Positions 24,298-31,173 of a stretch of DNA of 31,924 nt are shown piece after piece (within the stretch, counting starts at the first letter, position 1; each line of letters begins with the position of its first letter). The position numbers and the translations under genes are program-made. This DNA is from UBA9676 sp036005525 (lineage in GTDB: Bacteria; Actinomycetota; Actinomycetes; Streptosporangiales; Streptosporangiaceae), in the NCBI GenBank assembly GCA_036005525.1, contig DASYQM010000205.1, forward strand, positions 1-31,924, given 5' to 3'. The notes under the pieces were generated by a model, which was not told the origin of the DNA, did not search any database, and worked only from the letters and a program-made list of their open reading frames with translations.

Positions 24298-26169
24298 GTG
24301 GGTCACATCGACGTGGCACACCTCGGCCACATCCTGCCCAACGGGCAGGTGCTGCTCGACGACGTGTCGTTCCGGATCGGGGAGGGGACGACGGCGGCCC
24401 TGGTCGGCCCGAACGGCGCGGGGAAGACCACGCTGATCCGGCTCATCGCCGGGGACCTGGCTCCGCAATCGGGAACGGTCACCGGCAGCGGCGGCCTCGG
24501 CGTGATGAGGCAGTTCGTCGGGGGGATCCGTGGGGTCACCCGCCCTGGCACGCAGAGCGCTGGACGGGTTGCGGAAGCCGTCCCCGTCGGCCAGCAGAGC
24601 ACCGGGGGCATTCAAGGTGCCGCGTCCCCGGAACCAGGCGCCGGGAGCATCCAGGGAGCCGTCTCCCCGGAAGTGGGCGCCGGGAGCGTCCAGGGAGCTG
24701 CCTCCCCTGAACCAGGCGCAGGTCGCGCCGACGGGGTTGCGGTGGCGGACTTGGCGGGCGAGCCGTCCGGCGAGCTGGACACCGGCCGCGTCACCGGCGA
24801 CTCCCCAGTCCGCGACCTGCTGCTCTCGGTCGCGCCGCCCCGGGTGCAGGCCGCCGCCGCCCGGCTGGACGCCGCCGAATTGGCGATGATGGAGCGCGAC
24901 GACGAGCCCACCCAGATGCGGTACGCGGCGGCGCTGGCTGAGTGGGGCGACGCGGGAGGCTATGACGCCGAGGTCACGTGGGACGCCTGCTGCATTGCCG
25001 CGCTCGGCGTGGGGTACGAGCGCTGCCGCTGGCGTGAGGTCGGCACCCTGTCGGGGGGCGAGCAGAAGCGGCTGGTGCTTGAGGCGCTGCTGCGGGGCCC
25101 GGCCGAGGTCCTGCTGCTCGACGAGCCCGACAACTACCTGGACGTCCCGGGCAAGCGATGGCTTGAGCAGCAGCTCGCGACCACACCCAAGACGGTGCTG
25201 CTGGTAAGCCACGACCGGGAACTGCTCGCGAACTGCGCCGAGCGCATCGTCACCGTTGAGGACGGCAACATATGGGTGCACGGGGGCGGGTTCGCGACCT
25301 ACGCCCAGGCACGCCGGGACCGGATCGAGCGGCTGGACGAGCTGCGGCGCCGGTGGGACGAGGAACACGAGAAGCTCAAGCAACTTGTGCGGATGTACCG
25401 CCAGAAGGCGTCCTACAACGACGCCATGGCTTCCCGGCTGCACGCGGCGGAGACCCGCCTGCGCAAGTTCGAGGAGGCTGGGCCGCCCGAGCAGCCGCCG
25501 CGTGACCAGAATGTCCGGATGCGCCTGCGCGGCGGCAGGACTGGCAAACGAGCGGTGATCTGCGAGAACCTGGAACTCACGGGCCTCATGCGGCCCTTCG
25601 ACCTGGAAGTCTGGTACGGCGAGCGGGTTGCCGTGCTTGGTTCCAACGGCTCCGGCAAGTCGTTCTTCCTGCGGCTCCTGGGTGGCGGCAACGTGCCGCA
25701 CACGGGCTCGGCCCGGCTGGGAGCCCGGGTCACTCCCGGCCTGTTCGTGCAGACCCACGCACGCCCCGACCTGGCCGGCCGCTGGCCGGAAGAGATCCTC
25801 ATGACCGAGCACGCAATGTTGCGCAACGAGGCGATGGCGGCGCTCGCACGTTACGAACTGCAATACTGCGCGCGCCAGGCGTTCAGCACCCTGTCCGGAG
25901 GACAGCAGGCGCGGCTCCAGATCCTGCTTCTGGAGCTCGCGGGTTCGACGCTCCTGCTGCTGGACGAGCCGACCGACAATCTAGACCTGGCCAGCGCGGA
26001 GGCGCTGCAGGCGGGCCTGGAGTCGTTCCAGGGCACCGTGCTGGCGGTCACGCACGACCGCTGGTTCGCGCGGTCGTTCGACCGGTTCCTGGTTTTCGGT
26101 GCCGACGGCAACGTCTACGAGTCGGATGGCCCCGTCTGGGACGAGACTCGCGTTGCCCGGCCCCGGTGA
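24298..26169 (+). CDS. ABC-F family ATPase with a repeat-rich insertion in NBD1
   Basis: A 623-residue protein with two ATP-binding cassettes and no membrane spans, the layout of ABC-F proteins that act on ribosomes (translation factors or ribosome-protection proteins). NBD1: Walker A GPNGAGKT (37-44), signature LSGGEQ (251-256), Walker B VLLLDEPDN (271-279). NBD2: Walker A GSNGSGKS (448-455), signature LSGGQQ (532-537), Walker B LLLLDEPTD. The linker (about 335-400) is charged and helical, as in the family's P-site tRNA-interaction motif. Unusually, residues 75-167 of NBD1 are a Gly/Ala/Pro/Ser-rich insert with a 13-residue unit repeated three times. GTG start at 24298 with GGGGGAAGG upstream. 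Whether it gives antibiotic resistance or serves normal translation cannot be told. Confidence 0.88.
   Translation: MGHIDVAHLGHILPNGQVLLDDVSFRIGEGTTAALVGPNGAGKTTLIRLIAGDLAPQSGTVTGSGGLGVMRQFVGGIRGVTRPGTQSAGRVAEAVPVGQQSTGGIQGAASPEPGAGSIQGAVSPEVGAGSVQGAASPEPGAGRADGVAVADLAGEPSGELDTGRVTGDSPVRDLLLSVAPPRVQAAAARLDAAELAMMERDDEPTQMRYAAALAEWGDAGGYDAEVTWDACCIAALGVGYERCRWREVGTLSGGEQKRLVLEALLRGPAEVLLLDEPDNYLDVPGKRWLEQQLATTPKTVLLVSHDRELLANCAERIVTVEDGNIWVHGGGFATYAQARRDRIERLDELRRRWDEEHEKLKQLVRMYRQKASYNDAMASRLHAAETRLRKFEEAGPPEQPPRDQNVRMRLRGGRTGKRAVICENLELTGLMRPFDLEVWYGERVAVLGSNGSGKSFFLRLLGGGNVPHTGSARLGARVTPGLFVQTHARPDLAGRWPEEILMTEHAMLRNEAMAALARYELQYCARQAFSTLSGGQQARLQILLLELAGSTLLLLDEPTDNLDLASAEALQAGLESFQGTVLAVTHDRWFARSFDRFLVFGADGNVYESDGPVWDETRVARPR
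24610..24726 (+). repeat. Three 39-bp tandem repeats inside the ABC-F gene
   Basis: Units at 24610-24648, 24649-24687 and 24688-24726 encode IQGAASPEPGAGS, IQGAVSPEVGAGS and VQGAASPEPGAGR. They are in frame with the gene and diverge by only a few bases, so they could expand or shrink by slippage. Confidence 0.85.
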
Positions 26170-26201
26170 CGTGGCCCTTGCTAGGCTGCATGGAGTTCAC
26201 A

Positions 26202-26218
26202 GAGCCTGATTCAGGCTC
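26202..26218. promoter_or_regulatory. Palindrome upstream of the DLW-39 gene
   Basis: GAGCCTGA-T-TCAGGCTC is a perfect 8-bp dyad with a one-base centre, 26 bases before the DLW-39 start and 32 after the ABC-F stop. Such a tight dyad suits an operator better than a terminator hairpin. Confidence 0.45.
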
Positions 26219-26244
26219 GCAGGCGAGGTGGAAGGTTACGCACC

Positions 26245-26364
26245 GTGAAGAAGCTGCTACTGCTCGCCTTGGCCGGGCTCGGCATCTTTGCTGTCTGGCG
26301 GAAGGTTCAGGCTGATCGCGCCGAACTCGACTTGTGGACGGAAGCCACAACGAGCGACGACTGA
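26245..26364 (+). CDS. DLW-39 family small protein
   Basis: A 39-residue protein from a GTG at 26245: MKKLLLLALAGLGIFAVWRK, then VQADRAELDLWTEATTSDD. Both the length and the DLW tripeptide near the end identify the actinobacterial DLW-39 family. It has a basic start, one hydrophobic segment (residues 4-17) and an acidic end, so it is probably membrane-associated. Function unknown; as I recall, the family is widely conserved and often found near tRNA genes and DNA gyrase genes, which fits the tRNA-Ala about 880 bases away. A weak ribosome site (GGTGGAAGG) is about 12 bases upstream. Confidence 0.85.
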   Translation: MKKLLLLALAGLGIFAVWRKVQADRAELDLWTEATTSDD

Positions 26365-26404
26365 CGCCGAAGCGATCGCTACTAAACGTAACGGGCGTGA
26401 TCGG

Positions 26405-27232
26405 GTGAGCGGCACGCTGCCGGTCACGCTGGTTTGCTGCGGCTTGCTCGGGACCACCGCGGATGATCACGGCATGCTGGAGCGGGCGTTCGCCGAGGCG
26501 TGCGCGACGCAAGGTATCGTGCCGGGCACAGCCGCCTATGCCCATCACATGGTCGGCGTGCACCAGGCCCAGGGGCAGTCGGCCGTCGATGTGTTCCGGG
26601 GCCTGTTCCCCGACGGGGACGGCCGGGCTGAGGCGGCGGCGCTCTCGTTCGAGCGCTCGTTCCGCACTGCCATGGACCGTACCGGGATATCGCCGGTCCC
26701 GGGCGCGGAGGAAACGATCACCCAGCTGTCCGATTCCGGCGTGCGGGTATGCCTGATCAGCAGCCTCTCCCGTCGCCTGCTCAGCCTTGTGCTGGACACG
26801 CTCGGGTGGTGGCGGCTGATCGATCTGACGCTCTGCCCGGACGACGTGCCACGCGGCTGCCCCTGGCCGGACTTGATGCTCACCGCCATGCTCCGGCTGG
26901 GCGTCGAGGATGTCCGGGCCGCGGCGTTCGCGGCTAGCACCGCCAGCGAGGTCGAGTGTGGCAAGCGGGCCGGGGCCGCCGTCGTGGCTGGGGTGCTCAC
27001 CGGCGGGCACACCAGCGATCGGCTGCGCAGCGCTGGTGCCACGCATTTGATCGACGGGCTAACCCAGCTCCCGGACCTGCTTCTCGGCAGAAGCACAGCT
27101 GAGGACACGGGGACCGCAGCCCGTGATTCCTCCCCCACTGCTGCTGCATCCAGCAGGGCCGCGGCGCCGCCATCCAGTCCCGCCGCCTCGTCCGCCGCGT
27201 CCGCTGCCGCGCGAGGCCGCAGGTACCCTTAG
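26405..27232 (+). CDS. HAD-superfamily protein, phosphonatase-like, key aspartates lost
   Basis: A 275-residue protein from a GTG at 26405. The overall sequence follows phosphonoacetaldehyde hydrolase-like HAD proteins: GTTADD..LERAFAEA near the start, the four-helix cap (QGQSAVDVFRGLF), VPGAEETITQLSDSGVRVCLIS, and CPWPDLMLTAMLRLGVEDVR, then AGVLTGGHTSDRL and ATHLIDGLTQLPDLL. The nucleophile position of motif I, normally D in DMAGTT, reads G13 (GLLGTT). Motif IV, normally GDT, reads AST (177-179), and the following Asp is Glu. This protein therefore should not work as a phosphatase by the usual mechanism. Residues 230-275 form an Ala/Ser/Pro-rich tail. It precedes tRNA-Ala by 13 bases. Confidence 0.8.
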   Translation: MSGTLPVTLVCCGLLGTTADDHGMLERAFAEACATQGIVPGTAAYAHHMVGVHQAQGQSAVDVFRGLFPDGDGRAEAAALSFERSFRTAMDRTGISPVPGAEETITQLSDSGVRVCLISSLSRRLLSLVLDTLGWWRLIDLTLCPDDVPRGCPWPDLMLTAMLRLGVEDVRAAAFAASTASEVECGKRAGAAVVAGVLTGGHTSDRLRSAGATHLIDGLTQLPDLLLGRSTAEDTGTAARDSSPTAAASSRAAAPPSSPAASSAASAAARGRRYP

Positions 27233-27245
27233 AGCGCCGCAACTC

Positions 27246-27318
27246 GGGGCTATAGCTCAGCTGGAAGAGCACCTGCTTTGCAAGCAGGGGGTCGGGGGTT
27301 CGAGTCCCCCTAGCTCCA
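27246..27318 (+). tRNA. tRNA-Ala (anticodon UGC)
   Basis: A 73-base cloverleaf: acceptor GGGGCTA with TAGCTCC, D-arm GCTC/GAGC, anticodon stem CCTGC/GCAGG around TTTGCAA (anticodon TGC), T-arm GGGGG-TTCGAGT-CCCCC and discriminator A. The sequence continues CCT, so the CCA end is not fully encoded. Its 3' half is the probable attachment site of the element that follows. Confidence 0.95.
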
Positions 27319-27320
27319 CC
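27280..27320. other. Predicted attL core in the tRNA-Ala 3' half
   Basis: Elements of this class recombine within the anticodon-to-3'-end part of their target tRNA and leave it whole. The integrase gene ends about 60 bases downstream, as expected. Exact core limits need the other junction, which is outside the window. Confidence 0.45.
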
Positions 27321-27358
27321 TGCGAAAACGTCAGACGGTGATCATCGCTAAGACCCCT

Positions 27359-27380
27359 GCGTGCCATTAGCGTGCCATTA
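27359..27380. repeat. Adjacent 11-bp direct repeats beside the attachment site
   Basis: GCGTGCCATTA occurs twice without a gap, at 27359-27369 and 27370-27380; the second copy contains the integrase stop codon (TAA on the minus strand). Possible arm-type binding sites for the integrase or excisionase. Confidence 0.6.
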
Positions 27381-28514
27381 GCTTTGGTCGCGGGCATCGT
27401 CGCGAGCCTCTCCCATCCGCTGGTCGAGCGTGTTAGCGATCTTCTGATCGGCCTCGGCCGCTGCGTGCTGGTAGATCATCGCGGCCCGCACGCTGTCGTG
27501 GCCCATCCGCGCCTTCAGGTCGGCCAGGCTCACCCCGGCCTGCGCCGCTAGCGTGTTGCCGGTGTGCCGCAGATCGTGGAAGTGCAGCCCCGGCATCCCG
27601 ATCGCAGACGCGGCGTTAGACCAGCCGGAAGCCTTGCGGAAGTTGCCGCGCCGCAGCACGCCGCCGCGCTGGCCAGTGAACACGAGTGCGGTGCTGTCGG
27701 GCCCGGCGTAGGCGTCGAGGTGCTCGCGCAGCTCGGGCACGAGCGTTGCCGGAAAAGCGACCGTCCGGATACCGGCGCGGGACTTGGGCGGGGAGATCGT
27801 GAGGTGGCCGTTGGTTTCCACGTACTGGCGGCGGATGCTGACCGTGCGGGCCGCCAGGTCCAGATCGCATCGGCGCAGCGCGATCACCTCGCCCCAGCGC
27901 AGGCTCGCGAAGGTGGCCAGCAGGACCAGCGCCCGGTACCGGCGGGCCGCCAGCTGGTCGGCCAGGTCGAGGACCTGGGCGATGGTGAGCACCGCCCGTT
28001 CGGGTGGCTTCTCGTCGCCGCCGCCGCGGATCCGGCACGGGTTGCGCGCGATGATGCGATCCTCGGCCGCGGTCATGAGAATGGCGCGGAGCAGCCGGTA
28101 GGCCTTGGCGGTGGCTGTCTGCGATACGCCCGCGCCGAGCAAGGTGGCACGCCACTCCCGCACCGTGTCGGGGGTGATGCTGGCCAGCGGCATCGCCCCG
28201 AGATGGGGCACGATGTGCGCGGCGAGCAGCCAGGCGTACAGCTCCCTGGTCCTGGGCCGCAGTCCTGCGTGGTGAGCGATCCACCGTTCGGCGTAGATCC
28301 GGAGCTTGATCTTGCCGCCTACCGGGTCGGTCCACTCCCCGGTCACCAGCTGCGCCTCGATCAGCGTCAGCGCCCGCTTAGCCGAGGACAGCCGCTCGTA
28401 GGTCTCGGCGCCCGTCCGCATCCGGCCATCAGGCCCCGGGTACCGGATCTGGTACCGGCCCGATGGAAGCCGCCGGACGTTGCCGAAACGCCGATGACCC
28501 AGCTTGTTTGCCAT
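27378..28514 (-). CDS. int: Site-specific tyrosine integrase
   Basis: A 378-residue tyrosine recombinase catalysing integration and excision at tRNA-Ala. The N-terminal arm-binding domain (RRLPSGRYQIRYPGPDGR, residues about 14-31) is followed by a core-binding helical domain (about 70-165). The catalytic domain has Arg206 in ASLRWGE, His313 and Arg316 in HDLRH, His339 in RMGH and nucleophile Tyr348 in AAMIYQH. All are present, so the enzyme looks active. ATG at 28514 overlaps the xis stop by one base (TGATG). Confidence 0.93.
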   Translation of the reverse strand: MANKLGHRRFGNVRRLPSGRYQIRYPGPDGRMRTGAETYERLSSAKRALTLIEAQLVTGEWTDPVGGKIKLRIYAERWIAHHAGLRPRTRELYAWLLAAHIVPHLGAMPLASITPDTVREWRATLLGAGVSQTATAKAYRLLRAILMTAAEDRIIARNPCRIRGGGDEKPPERAVLTIAQVLDLADQLAARRYRALVLLATFASLRWGEVIALRRCDLDLAARTVSIRRQYVETNGHLTISPPKSRAGIRTVAFPATLVPELREHLDAYAGPDSTALVFTGQRGGVLRRGNFRKASGWSNAASAIGMPGLHFHDLRHTGNTLAAQAGVSLADLKARMGHDSVRAAMIYQHAAAEADQKIANTLDQRMGEARDDARDQS

Positions 28515-28750
28515 CACGCCACAGGCCGGATTCGAGGCGAGACGTCGGGAGCAGTCATGACCTGGACGCGACCCGCATCGATGAAGGCGGCCAGGGCCGG
28601 TTCGCTGATCCGGACATGGCGGCCAACCTTCACGAACTCGATCCGGCGCTCGGCGATCAGGCGCCGGATGAACCGGGGCTTGGTTCTCATGCGCTCCGCC
28701 GCCTCCTCCACCGTCAGCAGTTGATCAGCAGGCAAGGACTGCGCTGGCAT
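28514..28750 (-). CDS. xis: Excisionase-type helix-turn-helix protein
   Basis: A 78-residue DNA-binding protein with a MerR-like winged helix: LLTVEEAAERMRTKPRFIRR (about residues 11-30), then FVKVGRHVRISEPALAAFI. Such proteins direct excision in integrative elements. ATG at 28750 has GGGAGG 7 bases upstream, lying inside the end of rep; the two genes overlap by 26 bases in different frames. A longer upstream start would lie deep inside rep and has no support. Confidence 0.85.
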   Translation of the reverse strand: MPAQSLPADQLLTVEEAAERMRTKPRFIRRLIAERRIEFVKVGRHVRISEPALAAFIDAGRVQVMTAPDVSPRIRPVA

Positions 28751-30356
28751 CACGCGGCCTCCCAGTTGCCGAGACTTCGGCGGCGAGGGCTTCCTGGGCT
28801 CGTCGTCTGGCCTCGGCAAGGGCGTGTTCCCACTGGAGGCGGTCGGCGACGGAACGCAGCAGTCGCCTGCCAGACGGCAGATAGTCGTCGTCATCCGGCT
28901 GGACTTGTTCCCACCGGTAGCGCGTGGGGTCGGTTGCCGGAAGACCGAGCATCGCGGTCAGCCAGGCCCGGCGGTCGGCGCGGTGATCGGCCAGCGTCTT
29001 ACCGGACCACTTGCGGGAGACCAGCACCCGCCGCCCCGCGTAGCCAAGATGGTCATAACGGTGGGCCTTGCCCTTGCAGGCGCCTGGAATCAGGCCGGGC
29101 CGGTGGTTCTTGGGCTGGATGCCGTAGCGCAGCCAGTTCGCGCACGTCGGCGAGCACGGCTCGTAGCGCAGCGCCTCGGCGAGCCGTTCCACGTGAGCGC
29201 GCTGGCTGTCAGTATTGGGGTGGTGGCAGTCGGCGAGCTGCTTGGTCAGGTACTTGGTCAAATAGCCGATGCACCGGCTGGCGTCCTTGGATCCGGCGAG
29301 CACGCCCTGGGCGTCGAACTTGGCACCGAACCGGACCACATGCCGCGGACCGTCATCTGAGCCGATGGCGTCGACCACTTCATCCCAGGTGGGCAGCAAC
29401 TCGCCGGTGGCGGGGTCGAGGTAGCCGCCGCGGGCCTCGTACCAGACCGGCAGGTAGTCGCCCTCGAAGCGCACCACATCGGTGGATGGCCACCAGACCT
29501 GGTGGTAGGTGGCGGCGATGATCTGTCGCAGCTCGGGGCGGGAGAGGGTGCCGCGCATGGCGACGTGCACGTGTGGGGCGAGGCGGCGCTGGGGTTCGAT
29601 GGTGGCGAAGTACTGCACCTCATAGCCGAGGACACGGCGCAGATTCTGGGTGAACCGGTCGAACAGCGCGGCGAAGTGCAGCGCGTCCCGCGCCGCGCGC
29701 TGATAGTCGTAGGAGCCGGGATCAATCGGCGTGCCGTCCTCGCGGACGCGGCCGTAGCTGGGGCAGGTCAAGGTGAGAAACATCGACGGCCGGAAGACCT
29801 TGCCGTCTTTGGCGGTGTAGGTCTTGCCGATGGTGCGGGGGCTGACCTTCCGCTTGGGCAGGTCCGGGGCGTCCTGGCGGCGCCGGGTCGAGCGGTGCCG
29901 CCGCGGCCGGGAGTGAACGGGGGCGGCTTTGCCGCGCAGCCCGGAGCTGGCAATTTCCTGATCCAGTTCGGCGATCAGCTCGTCCAGCTCGGCCGTGTCC
30001 TCCCCCGCTTGCTCGGCGTGATCCCGCCAGGCTTGGGCCTCAGCGCGGTGCTCGACCCACATCGCCTGCACCTCATCTAGTGCGGGCGGGTCGGCGATAG
30101 GTTCATCCTCAAGGTGCCAGCCCTCGGCGCACTGCGCAGCGCGGAGGACCTTGGCCCGTTCGGCACACGGCAGGCACTTGCTGGCGAGGGTAGCTCCGCA
30201 GGGGATGAGTACCTGGTCGGTCTGGCCGGTGTCGGTGTTGATGCGGCGGAGCTGGATGGGGTGCAGGCAGGCGCCGTGGGCTTCGGCGACCGCCCGCACG
30301 GCGTCGCGGGTGGTGGGGTGGGCGAGCCGGTCAGCCCGGGTGGTGCGCCCGGTCAT
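28725..30356 (-). CDS. RepSA-like rolling-circle replication initiator
   Basis: A 543-residue replication initiator of the pSAM2 RepSA type, used for replication of the excised circle. An N-terminal zinc-finger-like cluster includes Cys53, Cys61 and Cys64. Residues 193-200 (FLTLTCPS) are motif 1, APHVHVAM (260-267; His262 and His264) is the HUH metal site, and CIGYLTKYLTK (362-372) holds the candidate catalytic tyrosines 365 and 369. A charged helical region (about 95-140) and a basic linker (about 149-170) precede the catalytic domain. ATG at 30356 overlaps the previous stop. Confidence 0.88.
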   Translation of the reverse strand: MTGRTTRADRLAHPTTRDAVRAVAEAHGACLHPIQLRRINTDTGQTDQVLIPCGATLASKCLPCAERAKVLRAAQCAEGWHLEDEPIADPPALDEVQAMWVEHRAEAQAWRDHAEQAGEDTAELDELIAELDQEIASSGLRGKAAPVHSRPRRHRSTRRRQDAPDLPKRKVSPRTIGKTYTAKDGKVFRPSMFLTLTCPSYGRVREDGTPIDPGSYDYQRAARDALHFAALFDRFTQNLRRVLGYEVQYFATIEPQRRLAPHVHVAMRGTLSRPELRQIIAATYHQVWWPSTDVVRFEGDYLPVWYEARGGYLDPATGELLPTWDEVVDAIGSDDGPRHVVRFGAKFDAQGVLAGSKDASRCIGYLTKYLTKQLADCHHPNTDSQRAHVERLAEALRYEPCSPTCANWLRYGIQPKNHRPGLIPGACKGKAHRYDHLGYAGRRVLVSRKWSGKTLADHRADRRAWLTAMLGLPATDPTRYRWEQVQPDDDDYLPSGRRLLRSVADRLQWEHALAEARRRAQEALAAEVSATGRPRDASAVLAC

Positions 30357-30826
30357 GGGCTCCCTCCGTCCTGCCAGCCTCCGGGATGCTGGCGGGCTTG
30401 CAGTTCGGTAATGATGGCGGCGACCTGCTCGGGAGCCAGGCCATGCAAATGCAGATGCTGATGCTGGCTGCGGTCAGCCGCAGGCAGACCGCCATGGGCG
30501 GCCAGGAGCTGGGCTTGCAGTTCGGTGATCGCCTGCCGCAACGTCACCGGGTCGTCGAGCACAGCACGGGGCGGGTCACCGGGCACGCCCAGCCAGCCGG
30601 GGGGAGCTGCGTTCAGCCAGGTGTCTTGCTGCTGGTAGCGGCGGCGGGCGAGCACCACATAGCCGATCAGCCCGGCCACCAGCACGCCGCCGCCGACTGC
30701 CAGGACGACCAGCAGGAGTGTCAGCACGCGGGCCAGGATGTCGGCGGCAACTACTACGCCGAGGGCGACCACGACGAGCTCGCCCAGGCCGGTCGGCCCG
30801 TGGCCGTGGGTGTGTGCGCCGTCCAT
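30353..30826 (-). CDS. Small membrane protein of the element
   Basis: A 157-residue protein from ATG 30826. A His-rich start (DGAHTHGHGP) leads into one or two hydrophobic spans (about residues 15-60: VVVALGVVVAADILARVLTL, VVLAVGGGVLVAGLIGYVVL). A soluble tail follows with a heptad-like ELQAQLLAAHG, a second His patch (HQHLHLHG) and AIITELQARQH. Pro/Gly parts separate them. Possibly a spread (Spd) protein, as membrane proteins at this place in such elements often are, but no family is recognised. Coupled to both neighbours by overlapping start and stop codons. Confidence 0.75.
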   Translation of the reverse strand: MDGAHTHGHGPTGLGELVVVALGVVVAADILARVLTLLLVVLAVGGGVLVAGLIGYVVLARRRYQQQDTWLNAAPPGWLGVPGDPPRAVLDDPVTLRQAITELQAQLLAAHGGLPAADRSQHQHLHLHGLAPEQVAAIITELQARQHPGGWQDGGSP

Positions 30827-31173
30827 CACTGCCCACCTCCTGCCGATGTCAGGTCGGCGACGAGCTGGCAGTAGGCCTCGATCTGCGCATGGCCGGGCGA
30901 GTGCTCCGGGCAGTCGGCGGCCGGAGAGCGCTGGCAGTGCGGGCAGCCGGTGGCGGCGGCGCAGCGGTAGGCGATCGCATCGGCCACCATGTCAGCCAGG
31001 CAGTCCGATTGAGAAGCGTTCAGCACCAGCTGCGGCGCCGCCCAGGTGACCGACCAGGCGCAGGCCCGGCACTGCTGGATCACCCGGGGACTAGACGGGC
31101 CAGAGATCTCGGTCAGATGAGCGCCGCAGCGGGGGCAGAGGTCGTCGGTCTGCCAGGTGGTGAGACTGGTCAT
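30826..31173 (-). CDS. Zinc-ribbon protein of the element
   Basis: A 115-residue protein with two metal-binding-like cysteine sets: CPRCG (13-17) with CRAC (35-38), and CPHCQ (77-81) with Cys87. The rest is helical (MVADAIAYRC, HAQIEAYCQLVADL). Proteins like this are common between rep and tra genes of actinomycete elements; function unknown. ATG 31173 overlaps the translocase stop (ATGA). Confidence 0.75.
   Translation of the reverse strand: MTSLTTWQTDDLCPRCGAHLTEISGPSSPRVIQQCRACAWSVTWAAPQLVLNASQSDCLADMVADAIAYRCAAATGCPHCQRSPAADCPEHSPGHAQIEAYCQLVADLTSAGGGQ

Noticed and set aside
24034..25863. 609-codon minus-strand open frame across coxE and the ABC-F gene
   Set aside because: It crosses two genes with intact motifs on the other strand, and its repeats are simply the reverse of the ABC-F insert.
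26202..26218. Terminator after the ABC-F gene
   Set aside because: The dyad has a one-base centre and no T-run, so it cannot form a normal terminator loop; kept only as a possible operator.
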